From assembly GCA_004794655.1 (NCBI GenBank), contig SMMW01000506.1, forward strand, positions 412,001 through 476,000: a DNA stretch of 64,000 bases, read 5' to 3'. How positions within the stretch are numbered: the stretch's first letter is position 1; each line of letters opens with the position of its first letter. A program made the translations under genes and the position numbers. The notes under the pieces are model-generated. The model saw only the letters and a program-made list of their open reading frames with translations, was not told where the DNA came from and searched no databases. Source of the stretch: Marisa cornuarietis. Its lineage: Eukaryota; Mollusca; Gastropoda; Architaenioglossa; Ampullariidae. Shown here one piece after another: positions 44,080 through 54,989 of the stretch.

Positions 44080-46648
44080 CAGACTTTATGGATTAGGGCA
44101 AACTAGGTCTTTGACATTATTTCGGACATACTGTCTGATGTTCTGGAACAAGTATCTTTTTCGTTGGTCTGACAGCCCAGGAGGTGGAATATCAGAAGGC
44201 ATTGAATCCAGCATGTCTACCTTGGTCTGAGTTGTCATCTAAAACTGCTGCTCTAGATCTTTAGATGTGGTCCTGTGCAAGACAAACCCTGGCTGTGCAG
44301 CACTAAATGTGAAGTGCCCAATGGGTTTGATTCCATTCAGCTCCCTGAAGGCTGGAGGCAGGAAAGCGTGCCAGTTGTAGGTAGGCACCACAACACTTCC
44401 GTCTTCATGGCCAACATGCTGGGGGATGTTCACTCGAGTAGACGGTGTACTCATTTCCACAGTCCGGGCGATGTCTGCCAGGCAACATGCACAACCAACA
44501 GTTCATGGCGTATCTTTTCCCATTTTTCAAAACGCTTTACTTTCTTCTTCCAATAACAGCTTGTTCCATTTTCTGGATCTGATATTTTGAGAAGAAAATA
44601 TATTATTTTTAACATTGTTGTGTATGCATTGTTTTGATCAACCATCATTACAAACATATATACTAGGCGGACCTCAAGACACAAAAGAACCGAAAAATAA
44701 ATGTCACTGGTTTAATAAATGCAGTTCATCAATGGAAAATCCTTCATACATACCTACGGCCATAAAATCAGATGCATCGATGCATGAGGTTGTCGGGATC
44801 GGTTGGTGGGAGCGAGCAGCAAAAACTGTGTCTGGTACCTGTTGCGTCTAGATCAGTTGCTGAGAGGGAGCAGCAACTGTGTCTCGTTTCTGACGTTTAT
44901 TCTCTCTAATGATCACCCATCGCCCTGTCAAGGGGTTGATCCTCCTTTTCACTATCGTCTTAGGACGAAGGCTTATTTTGCTATATGACATAGTACCTAC
45001 ACATAATTACCAAAAATAAATATAAATTTTCAGCTACTACAGAGAGAGAGAGCAACATTGCAATGATAATTTACCCACTATCTATGACAAGATATGACAT
45101 TATGAATCGATGTTTCTTACCTTTAAAGTAACAAGGAAAGAGAAATATATAATCCTGATATCGAAAACATGAACGGCTTAATGAATACTGGAATCCGGAA
45201 GTATGAGTTCAATGTATAAGTATCGATAAATTTTTGTTTACAACATTTCTACCTTCACAAAACCACAATAAAGTATGAATACGACTATGCAAAACAAAAT
45301 TAACAATGTCTCTGCAACCTCGATTTATTCATAACGTGAATGGCTAAATGAATACCTGAAACCGAAAATATAACTTCTAAATATAAATATTGATAAATTT
45401 TTGTTTACAACGTTTCTACCTTAAAAAAATCACAATAAAATATGAATATGACTCCACAAAATCACAATAAAATATGAAAACGGCTATGCAAAAATAATTC
45501 GCAATGTCTGTGCAGGGCGCACTCTGATTGGTTGGTGAACTGCAGTACGTCTAAAAGGATCTTTGAAAGAGGCTCTTTGATAGGTACTGCAGTATGGCCC
45601 TTAACCTCCCTTTGGTGAACACTCACTACGGCTACACCCATGACAATAAGGTGCACATCATCCTGCCTCCTGAAGCATATCTTCAACAGACCAAAGCACC
45701 AGTCTGGAGAGAATTTTGTGTGCCCAGGAGGCATGAAGTTTACAGTGACTTCTGTGTGCAGCCCCTTCATTACTCACCAGCATAAGTACCATAGAAGGTA
45801 CTTGTTCTTATTCTCGTCAGCACAATTGTCACAGTGCAAATCAACCTTCATTTCCCCTAACCCATGGTGTCTGAAGAAGTAGTGCAGGTAACTTATAACA
45901 GCATTGCTGCCTTTAGAAGAGCTGACAGCTTCATCAGTCAATTAATTTGCTGTGGGATGGCCTCACAGCAAACACCAAAGATTCCACATTTTCTTGGTGT
46001 TAAGAAGTATATAGGTCCTGGTTGGGCAGACATGCTGGGGTAGTGTAGTACTTGCTGGGCAAAATCAAACGAATAGTGCATCCTGAAATCCCCACTGTTG
46101 GGTTGACTGGCTTGTAGATGCTGAAGATGATGTTGTGCAACTGTCTTGCACCTGTTGACCATATCTCTGCTTCCACATGGTTGAGATGATCCTGCTGTTC
46201 AGGCAGAAGCTTCTGCTTTTCATGGCAGATCATGTTGGCTCCTCTGTAAATTTTTGTGTTGTTTAGCTGACATCTCCAACAGAGGTCAGCCATTGGCTTG
46301 GAAACTACAATGAAAGGGCACAGATCTTGCCAAAGTTGGTAAAATGTTGGAGCCACAACCCGAAACTGCGAGTGCTCAGCAAGACCCTTGTAGATCTGGT
46401 AAATGCCACTTTTAGGGATGGCTGAGGGTAGTAAATGGATGTCCTCTCTTTTGAAACCAGGTACTCTACAAGGAAGACTGATGGCATTGTCTTCTGCATA
46501 GTTGCAGATGAAGTCAACCAAAGCCTGTACATCATTTATGTTCAGACTCCTTGTATTGTTCTTCCTGCCACCTCTCTTCTGCAGTCTTGGTGCCAGCCCC
46601 TCAGCCTGGTAGTGTTTGCTGAGAGCTGTCAGCAGGTTCTGGCTAATC
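44080..46648 (-). pseudogene. Multi-exon CWxC/DNC family protein (DUF7869-like), degenerate
   Basis: The first recognised exon starts after TTTTTTCAG at 46648. Blocks in order: ALVDFICNYAEDNAISLPCR, GFKREDIHLLPSAIPKSGIY, PFIVVSKPMADLCWRCQLNN, then (frameshift near 46140) HYSFDFAQQVLHYPS, GPIYFLTPRKCGIFGVCCEA, ISYLHYFFRHHGLGEMKVDL HCDNC with ENKNKYLLWYL, PPGHTKFSPDWCFGLLKICF, and at 44460-44239 GHEDGSVVVPTYNWHAF and a short tail to about 44090. I know this architecture as a widespread, multi-copy family of unknown function in animals (probably DUF7869); the Asp-rich HxDN segment and high copy number suggest a transposase or integrase-like origin. Stops and frameshifts mark it as a relic. The name DUF7869 is from memory and not certain. 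Confidence 0.6.
45150..45480. repeat. Direct repeat, period about 187 bp
   Basis: GATAAATTTTTGTTTACAAC and flanking sequence occur near 45225 and 45387, and GCAATGTCTCTGCA-type sequence ends both units. The repeats lie in what should be an intron of the DUF7869-like relic. Confidence 0.75.
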
Positions 46649-46725
46649 CTGAAAAAAGGAAAAACAAATACAGTAATGATGATGAAGCACAATAAGCTCA
46701 CTAGATGAACTAAATGTTTGTGCAG

Positions 46726-47490
46726 CTAACCTACGTTCATCTTATTTTGCTGAAATCTGATGTGCCTGCTAGAGAGTTTATTTGCTGCATGAAGACCCTC
46801 ACTTTCCTGGAGCTCTTGCAGACGTACTAAATGTATCCAGCGTGCAGTGCCAACACTAGTGTGCACTTCTCTTAATGCATGCAATGCACATCTAATGTTT
46901 TTTAAAAGATGACATGCATCAAAAAACACATGAACAGGCAATACACCATCAGAAGGGTGAGGAAAACTGCTCAGAATATTTTCAGGATGCAAAGAACATC
47001 CCTAAATGCTTGCCATTTTTTGATTTACTGGATGGCCATCAATCACTAATGCCACAACATTTACTCTGACATCATACAGTGAAGAAATACATGATCGCAA
47101 CAACTGTGCTTGTACTTCAGCAGATATACCATTGACTAAAAAATAAGCCAATGGCACCTTCCAATGCCCGGTTAAACCTACTGCCATTACTACAATGGCT
47201 TCTGTAGCCTCTGCAACAGGTGACTCGCTGTCTAAGGATCCAGCTCCAAGATTCACAAACCCAACCATCTCTTGGTTTTTGGGATCCCAGTCCAAGTGTT
47301 TTCTAATGGCCATACCATTAATTAAAATACTGCAGTAGGAGTAAATTGTAGGTTCCTTTTGGGCCTTTTCTTCTAACATGTTTACAACCTGCTTTGCTAT
47401 CCCAGGCTTCGAAGAAATATTACTGAGCCATCTGAAAATTTTTAAATAATTATGTAGTGAAAAAGGAACATTTAATGTTCTTGTTTTCAT
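46726..47490 (-). pseudogene. P-element-type transposase core with one in-frame stop
   Basis: The coding frame gives FRWLSNISSKPGIAKQVVNM, YSYCSILINGMAIRKHLDWD, EMVGFVNLGAGSLD, ATEAIVVMAVGLTGHWKVPL, AYFLVNGISAEVQAQLLRSC, NVVALVIDGHPVNQKMASI, then a TAG, and in the same frame GCSLHPENILSSFPHPSDG and VHVFFDACHLLKNIRCALHA. These are the RNase H-like catalytic core motifs of P-element and THAP9 transposases, including the IDGH and FDACHLLKN blocks. The only visible lesion in the core is the TAG near 47000. No N-terminal THAP domain was found upstream; it would lie beyond an intron or is lost. Confidence 0.85.
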
Positions 47491-47720
47491 ATCTTGATAT
47501 TGCTGAAGTAACTATTTTTTATGAGCAACTTTTTTAAATTCTCAAACAGATGAAAAGTGCATTTAAAATTTTAATTTTGGCATATGTGCTTCTAAGTTCT
47601 TTTCTTCATTCTACCTATCAACAACAAATATTTTTTAATGTTTTTCTTGTTTCACTACTCATTGTCTTTTGCAACATATTCTTTTGTGTGGTACCAATAT
47701 GTGAATTACACTGTGTCCTG

Positions 47721-48377
47721 CTAGCCTCTCGTGTGTCGCAGTTCAAATCTTGTAAAACACTGGTACTCACTTTGGATGGTGAACAAATCTGCTAATACAC
47801 TTTTCCGTTTCACAGTAACGGGTGAATCCGTCGTGTTTAAGAGGGTCACTCTACTCTGTGGGAGTGTGTTTGTTGACACTTTACCACTCAAAACACACAC
47901 GCCCTGTGGTAAGGCCTCCAGGGTTGGCTCTTGAATCAACACCACATCTTTGTTGATGTTTACGCCCTGTCGTACAATCCCTCGAACATCCGTCGCCAAG
48001 CGGGGTGGCAGTGTTACGTCAGGTGTTAAGAGGCGCACTGGGCATAACCGTCCAGTTGGTATACTTGTCGCCTCTGTGTACGCGTTGGAGAGGTTGCTGT
48101 AAAATTTCGCCCCGCCATGGGTTCACACTGCCTGGCAAAGGCCCTCATAATGTTAGTGCCCCATCACTGGCACTCTCGCCGAATAGTCTGTGTCTGGACA
48201 GACTAGAAATGGTCTCTACCCAACTCATACCGGAGCTCTTCCAATTGGTGCCGGAGGTCTTTTACGATGCTGTCTTTGTCGGCTGCTCCGGTGGTGGTTG
48301 GGTTGCAGTCAGCCATGGTGTTGTTCTCCGAGTATGAATGTTCTTTTCACAACTAGTCCCACATTGGGCGCCAGAAA
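47721..48377 (-). pseudogene. Gypsy gag start joined to a pol segment
   Basis: Next to the primer-binding site an ATG at about 48316 opens MADCNPTTTGAADKDSIVKD and RHQLEELRYELGR, a gag-like start that stops soon. Downstream (48038-47721) the frame GVNINKDVVLIQEPTLEALP, GVCVLSGKVSTNTLPQSRVT and VTVKRKSVLADLFTIQSEYQ is the region between protease and RT of Gypsy elements. The middle of gag and the protease are deleted, so this is an internally shortened copy. Confidence 0.65.
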
Positions 48378-48800
48378 TGTAACCAATACCACTTTGATGG
48401 CTATGTATGGGGTGGGTCGTGGGTTAGCTGCTCCACAAGAACACCCGAAATGGAATTGGCTGCGCATAGCAGATTTTATTCGTTCACTCGGCAGCTGGCC
48501 TGCTTCTCTCTCCTCTCACTTCTCAAAGCACACAGACCGCAACAACTAGCTCAGTGATGCCCAACCTACAGCCCGCTCATTTTAACCGGACACAAGGTTG
48601 CTTGGGTATATCCGTGCATAATTTTACTGTTAACATCGGCATGATTCTGGCGAAACCACCATGTTCTGGCCCTCCAGATTTTATATCATATCGAATGCAG
48701 CCCTCTGGTCACAAAAGATTGGGCACCACTGCACTAGCTGTAATACCATTATTCTTAAACAATGTATTACCACAAATATTTTGACAGAAATGGGCCAAGA
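48358..48800 (-). mobile_element. Gypsy LTR and primer-binding site
   Basis: On the minus strand the LTR ends ...GGTATTGGTTACA at about 48378 and is followed by TGGCGCCCAATGTGGGACT, a primer-binding-site-like sequence as found in many Gypsy elements. The outer end of the LTR is not clear, because a hAT MITE is inserted at 48552-48731. Confidence 0.55.
48544..48739. mobile_element. hAT-type MITE, 180 bp, inserted in the Gypsy LTR
   Basis: The element is 48552-48731. The left end is CAGTGATGCCCAACCTACAG and the right end is the complement of CAGTGGTGCCCAATCTTTTG. The flanks AACTAGCT (48544-48551) and CACTAGCT (48732-48739) form an 8-bp target duplication with one mismatch, as expected for hAT elements. 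No coding capacity. Confidence 0.85.
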
Positions 48801-49259
48801 GGCAAAACCAATAGACTACAGTAGCAAGTAGTTCTGAGAAAGTTAAGGAGCAAAGGGACACATAATCATTATCCAATCATATCTCTGCATTCACTTCTAG
48901 AATTTCATTTAATTTCATTGAACACTTTTTAGTTTCTTAGGTGTGGATTATTGGTCACATGCTATATATATATATATTTCCATACCCACACAGTTAATCT
49001 TTTAAAACACTTGCTGCAGTACAGTATCGTCATTTTTATGCCAGTCACAAAGTGTATAAAGAAATGTCAGTGTTTTGAAAATTTCTGAGTACTTGTGTAC
49101 AAGTCTGCCTGGTCACTACATGCTTTTTATAGTCTCAAAGGTTACTGTTACAGACAGGTATGACCGAATGTCTCAGAAAAGCATACATTGTAAATGTAAA
49201 TCATTACATTTCAATGACGAAGAAATTTATAGATTACACCAAATTAAGCTGTTCAGTAC

Positions 49260-52200
49260 CTGATGACTGACACTTTAGTCCTAAGCAATTCTTGCAATTG
49301 CTTAGTTGCCAGTCGTGATGGTGGCTGGAGAGGGAGGAGGCAAGGGGGGACTCCTGTCACACAAAATTCCCCATTTTTCACCCTCACGTAGGGAAAATGG
49401 CTCAGACCTGTTGTGATTCTACAAATATAAGAGCCATGCCAATGAAATACTATTAAAACTTCCTATAAACTTTCATGTACTATGTCCCACTGACCCTCAT
49501 CATAACATTCACACAATTTACTTTTTTTTCTTTACAGCTAAAATGTTGCCACATATATGCCACATAATCATGCTACCTTTAAGCTGAATTTTTAGTTTGT
49601 GTGAGCAGAGAAAAGAACTGCTGTAGCAGTCCACAGGGGGAAAGAAACAGAAATACTCAAAACTACTTCCAAGTCATGACTTAACATCAAACAGGAAGTA
49701 TCTAAATAAACAAAATATGCATTTGTAACAGTGTGCATCTCTGGATAATAATGAATTACACATACTTGCAATTTTTGACATTTTCACAACCACCTTCTCC
49801 CTCAATTCTTTAATGGTCTCCTTCCCTGCAAGACAAATGTTATTATAGAACTATTTATATATATATACAATATATATAAATGTGTTCCCACATAGAACTT
49901 GAAAGACTTCATAGTTTGTGAATAATAAAAGAAGAATAAAGGATCAAGTTTTATAACCCGAAAACAAATCAGACCAAGCATATAAAATAATTCCAAGCTA
50001 ACACAACAAATGGTCTTCCAAGTATTGCTTTTGTGCACCATTGTCTGAGTCTCATATTGAAGGACTGAACAATCTAAAGATTCAACATCTGGCACATTTC
50101 CATAACATATGACATAATATGAGATAATGCAAAGGACAGAAACCACCAATGTAAATCATTACATTCTGAAGGACCGGTGTTTACAAATGCCATCAACCTG
50201 TCATACAGAATCTTATTTTTAAGGAGGTCCCCAAGGCAGCCAAAGCCAGTGCAATGTAGTTTTTATACACAATAGTGCACATTGCTTCTATTCCGGCTGC
50301 CTTGGCTTTCTCCTCATTTTCTTGAAGCTTATTAAACTGCAACACATCAAGCACCATTATAAGAATACCAACATAAAAATTATTTCAGTTCTAAAATATC
50401 AAGGGCAATTGAAGTTAACAGTCAATTTTTTCTCCAGCTGTCCATGCTTAAAACAATGCTCAATAAGGAATAAAATTACACCACAACCTTTACAAGCATT
50501 CATACACACAACATTCAAACTAAAACATAGTTGCATCTTCTAAATGTTATTAACAGACATCCAGTTTGCATTAAACTACTATGAAACAACTATTAGTCAT
50601 ATTATTGATATAGATCTATTCATAGTCATAAAATAATGAAACATAAAATAAGTATCTACATGCTGAAGCATAGACATAGCAGAGTGCTAGGCAGATAAAT
50701 AAGGTGGATGAAGTTTGATTGTTATTGACATTATCTAACCCTTTTCCCTCAAGATATCTGGTAACTTACCATGGTTTGAATATTTTTTACAATGGCTTTC
50801 ACATCAAGGCTTTTGTTCCTTAATGTGAAAGCCATTGATTCATATTCTTTTTTCTGCTCTTGCGACAGGCTCTTCCATTCCCGTCCCCATTCTACGGACT
50901 GGAAACCTGCATGTGGGTTTTCTGGAAAGACGTACACTATACAAGATGCATATTAGCATGAGGTGTCACAAACGGTTACATTTCTGAAAGGAAACAAGCC
51001 AACATAAGTCACCCCCTATGTAAAACTCAATGTTACCAATTAGCTTTGAACTTTTAATGAACAGAGACTGACATTAACATATTAATGCTATAATTTACCC
51101 AGTCTTTCTCAAATTTACAGCTTTGCATCATTATTCATCATTTATGTTTATTCTAAAAATGAGGCTTAAACAGATTAATGTTCTATTTCTCTCCTCAACT
51201 ACCAATGAAAAGCAACCCAAAGCATAAAAGCAACACTGAATTTTTATATTCTCTTATTTACAAGCTTATTTACATTCCGACAATGGTGAGTGCCACGTGG
51301 CCATCCTTGATTTTTTGTGGGGATATAAGGTGTTGGCCAAGGTGAGTCTCTGTCTCTGCGCAAACTCTAGGAGTCTAATGCCCCTGTCGTTGGTTTCACC
51401 AAGGCCAAATTTCACCACCGTTCCTGCCCATTGCTGGTAGGCGTCTGGGCCAACCTTGGCGTTCCAGTCTTTGAGCACAACCAGGATGTCCTTTTTTGGA
51501 ACTGCCTTGACAACCTTGTCCAGTTGTTGGTAGAATTCTTCCACTTCGTGGTCTCCATGTGTGTAAGTTGGAGTGTATACTTGGACAATGGTGACATTAT
51601 GGGGCTTAGCTGAGACACGAATGGAGATCAGCCGGCTGGATACGGGTGTACAGCTGATGATGGCCGCGGCCACCTTTCTGTGCATGAGGAAGCCCACCCC
51701 GTACTCATGCCTGGTGTCCTCCCCACTGTACCACAATCTGTGGCCGTCGTCCGTCGTTTCCCCAAATCCTGTCCATCTGACCTCCGCCAGTCCCACAATG
51801 TCCCACTGATATCGTTTTAGCTCGTGAGTGAGTTGGTGCACTTTTCTGCACTGGTATAATGTGCGTACGTTCCACGTGCCAATGGATGTTCCTTCTCTTA
51901 GCTTGATTTCTGTTTTGGTTTCAGTCTTGGCTCCAGTAGCACACTTTTCGCTGACCCCACGCTGGAGCCTCCAGATAGGGTGCGCGGTCGTTGTTAGTCC
52001 GGCCCGCGACCGATCCGGCATGTTATTTCTTTTGCAGCGTATATCCATGTTTCTTACATTGAGCTTATACACTTGGTAGCGCTAATCCCTTCTCCAAGTG
52101 AACCACAGCCGATAGTCGGCCTGGTCATGAAAACGTAGGCGCTGGGCCCTGGCCGGCACTCTCGTCGTGGAGAGTTTTCGCCTGCTGATGCCGTGTTAGT

Positions 52201-52964
52201 ATCAGGATTTTCTGTAGGGGTTTACTACCTTAGCCTTTATCTTTCCCAAGATTCCCCCAAGGCAGTGGGGCCATTTTTGCTTGGCTAGGATGAAAGAAAG
52301 GTGAAAGAAAGCCTCTCAGAGTGGTTGGAGCATTTATAGAAACAATATAGATACAAAAATTAAAATAGATGGCCTTCTTCGCATTTGAGACATCTGAGTC
52401 GACCGCTCCATGCCGACAGGTGAAAAATGGCGGTAGCGGCAACCACATGGTCTTCTAAGTTTTTATGCTAGTCACATGATCGTTAAACTAGCCCATCAAA
52501 CATCAAATATTAAGCTTATGGTTTTATAGAAGCCTCTCTCAGAGTGGTTGAAGCATTTATAGAAACAATATAGATACAAAAATAATATAGTACAACACGT
52601 CTGTAGTAAGATGCTTCCATACTTTAACAACCCACCAGTTTTTCTTTTGTTCTGCTTATCATTGTGTGTGAGACAGGAAAAAATTGTTGCATGACTTTTG
52701 TTATCCTTTATGTTATGCTACTCTGTTGTGATTTGCAATCTACATATAATACGTTTTCATATTTTACGTCCCATAATAAAAACCCAGCAGCATTGCAATT
52801 TCACTCATTTAGATAGTTGTTGTATAACAACAGGCAACTGCACATTGCAAACAGCTTTATAGATTGCTATAAAAGAGTCAAGAATGACACTTACCCTTAA
52901 GCTTCTTACTGCAAAATGCATTAAAGGCAGTGGTCCTCTTTGTGGATTTAAAAGGTGCTTCCAT
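49260..52964 (-). CDS. HMG-box protein with helical C-terminal part (4-5 exons)
   Basis: Exons: 52964-52895, 50936-50770, 50336-50198, 49825-49766, and probably 49353-49260. The first four join in frame through AG/GT junctions. Exon 1 codes MEAPFKSTKRTTAFNAFCSK and exon 2 NPHAGFQSVEWGREWKSLSQ EQKKEYESMAF; together they form an HMG box (Pro/Arg-x-x-AFNxFCS ... W-x-x-L...KKEYE). Exons 3-4 code a Glu/Lys/Ala-rich helical region (FNKLQENEEKAKAAGIEAM, GKETIKELREKVVVKMSKIA). It is presumably a nuclear DNA-binding protein. No stop or frameshift is seen. Exon 5 (RVPPCLLPLQPPSRLATKQL) is weaker, and the 3' end is unknown. I do not recognise a named orthologue. Confidence 0.65.
51266..52210 (-). mobile_element. 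RTE-type LINE: 5' region and endonuclease domain, truncated
   Basis: A 268-residue frame contains REGTSIGTWNVRTLYQCRKV, QWDIVGLAEVRWTGFGETTD, YGVGFLMHRKVAAAIISC, VQVYTPTYTHGDHEVEEFYQ, ILVVLKDWNAKVG and MATWHSP. This is the endonuclease of RTE-type LINEs (also annotated as craniofacial development protein 2-like). The usual GDWNAKVG reads KDWNAKVG. The element stops at ATWHSPLSECK, just before the C-terminal catalytic motifs. It lies inside intron 1 of the HMG-box gene in the same orientation. Upstream sequence to about 52210 looks like its 5' UTR. Confidence 0.85.
52300..52580. repeat. Direct repeat of about 55 bp, spacing 230 bp
   Basis: CATTTATAGAAACAATATAG with the preceding CTCTCAGAGTGGTTG occurs near 52310-52360 and 52535-52590. 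Confidence 0.85.
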
Positions 52965-53144
52965 TGTCTAAATAGACAATTTAAAGGATGCATCTAATGC
53001 AATATTGTCATTCATATATTACACCTGTTAAATTACTATCACATTTGATTTCTGAAGCATTTAGCATTTATAAAAAAAATTGCTTCAGTGTGCGAGCAAA
53101 TCCTCGGTGATAGAAGTTAATAATGGTTCATGAGTTATAAGCAG

Positions 53145-53650
53145 CCTTTCATCCTTCTGGGTAAATAAAAAGTATTTTTTTACGTTTAAAAATAATCACA
53201 CATTACTATAAAATTTACTGTGAGATAGTAAAAGCTTATTTTCAATTTATTTCAGCATCTGAGGAAATACATTCATTTACTAAACAGGCTCATTTATTTA
53301 AACTAGGACTAATGTACTTAAATTATTATGCTTCTACAATTACGAAATGAACTACAGGTACAAATACTTAATGAAATTGCCTCCACGTGCTAGCCCTTCA
53401 GAAAATGATGGTGGATTTCAGAATTATTTCCCTTTTCATAAAAATTTGTTCTAAAGCATTTAAAATGCTCAATGTTTTGTAAATTTCATAAATTTAATGT
53501 TATCTTTCGTCCTTCTGGGTAGATATAAAGTATTTTTTACGCTTAAAAATAACCACACATAACTATAAAATTTACTATGAGATAGTAAAAGCTTATTTTC
53601 GATTTCAGCATCTGAGGAAACACATTCATTTACTAATCAAGCTCTTATTT
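53145..53650. repeat. Direct repeat of about 150 bp, period 359 bp
   Basis: The block from CCTTCTGGGTA through GAGATAGTAAAAGCTTATTT to CAGCATCTGAGGAAAYACAT occurs at 53145-53295 and 53504-53650. It is upstream of the HMG-box start and has no coding content. Confidence 0.9.
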
Positions 53651-54493
53651 GTGTGTGGGAATGGGTTTTCCCGTGGATCGCACTGACATTCTTATATAAT
53701 AGTAGAAACAATAATCATGATGAAGACTTAACTTTTCGGTAACATAAACTCTCATTAATGATTTACCATTTCATCTTAGTTTGTTTCCTGGTTTGTTTGT
53801 TTTTGTTCTTAAATTGACCTTTCCCAAAGTATATCAACCCCATCGATCCTCATTATGTATACATACCAAATTATTTTGCAAAAGCTGTCTCAACGCAGAC
53901 CTGAAATAAACTAATAGACATGGTAACCATTAACTGTGAAATAAATGTTTATTGCAAAACATAGGAGAAAGTGTTGGAAATATCATGTTAAATACTGTAG
54001 AAATATCATAAGAAAAATAAAAAACGAGAAAATCTGTTTGAAAACCATAATCGTTTAGGGGACTGTTGCAACGTATTGTGCAACACTTAAATATTTTTTA
54101 AACATTTACAATGTCCCTTTCACGTTTAATAGATTTCGAAAAATACATTTTATTTTTATTTTGGAGGCTAATGTCTGCAGTAAATGTTCAGTAAATGCAT
54201 GTTCGATACCAATACTAGAATAACGACTTCGTCCTATTTATGTTTGGGTTTTTTAAATTGGCTTGTAAGTCTGTCCTTTTCAAAAAATATTTTGTGTTAG
54301 TTTATCTTTTTGCAAATGTTCACCTATCCGTGATCGCTTTTCCCCGAACTGCGGTCAGCGTAGTGAAAAACCTCCGAAAAACCGAGCGCGTGGCGACCCA
54401 GGACACGTCAAAGCGCGTTGACCACTGGGTCCAATGGAGGGGACCCCTCACGCTTTGACTCCGGTTATAGCGATGTGAACCTGACCGCCTGTG
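53651..54493. other. No gene recognised
   Basis: AT-rich sequence. A G+C-richer patch at 54330-54480 contains no exon that I can support. Confidence 0.4.
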
Positions 54494-54673
54494 TAACGCT
54501 AACAGAAAGGATAAGAAAATGAAGTCGAGAGAGTTACTTCCTTTCACGGAAGAGTTACTTCCCTTCGTCTAAACTCGGTAAAAATCAACACATGGGATAA
54601 AATACAAAAATTATTAAACCAGCCAAAATAAAAGATATATAAATACACATGACAAATGTCATGGGTGTTACAC
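54494..54673. mobile_element. LTR-type fragment related to 32767-32924
   Basis: TGTAACGCTAACAGAAAGGA begins it and ...ATGTCATGGGTGTTACA ends it. The 32.8-kb LTR contains the same sequence with a few differences, while this copy has a short internal duplication of GGAAGAGTTACTTCCYTTC. It may be a solo LTR of a short variant or a deletion derivative. No flanking duplication was found. Confidence 0.7.
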
Positions 54674-54989
54674 ATTATTTACATTTTATTACATTAACTT
54701 ATGTGGAAGGGAACATTCAAAAGTGCGACTTGAATTGGTACCTCGAGTACCGTGGAACGGTCACTTCGACGGAATTAACCACGTGCTCGTCGGGATTTTC
54801 ACTTTTTGTCATGATAATCTTTCATAGTCAGGTGGGCTGCAAGCTCGACATTCATTTGCAACAGCCTGGCTACAATACTTCGGGCTGTGGTCGAATTTCC
54901 AGCGCCAGTAGGGGGTGATTGTCTTTCAGTTGCGTCAGGAAGGTGTGATACTGTATACCTTTCGTCTAATCTTCTTGTCAGAAAACTTC

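Noticed and set aside
52230..52448. 72-residue minus-strand frame at a YY1-like motif
   Set aside because: It overlaps a local direct repeat and has no supporting splice site or family resemblance.
54320..54480. G+C-rich patch considered as tRNA, 5S rRNA or promoter
   Set aside because: No cloverleaf, A-box/B-box pair or 5S-like internal control region could be found by eye.
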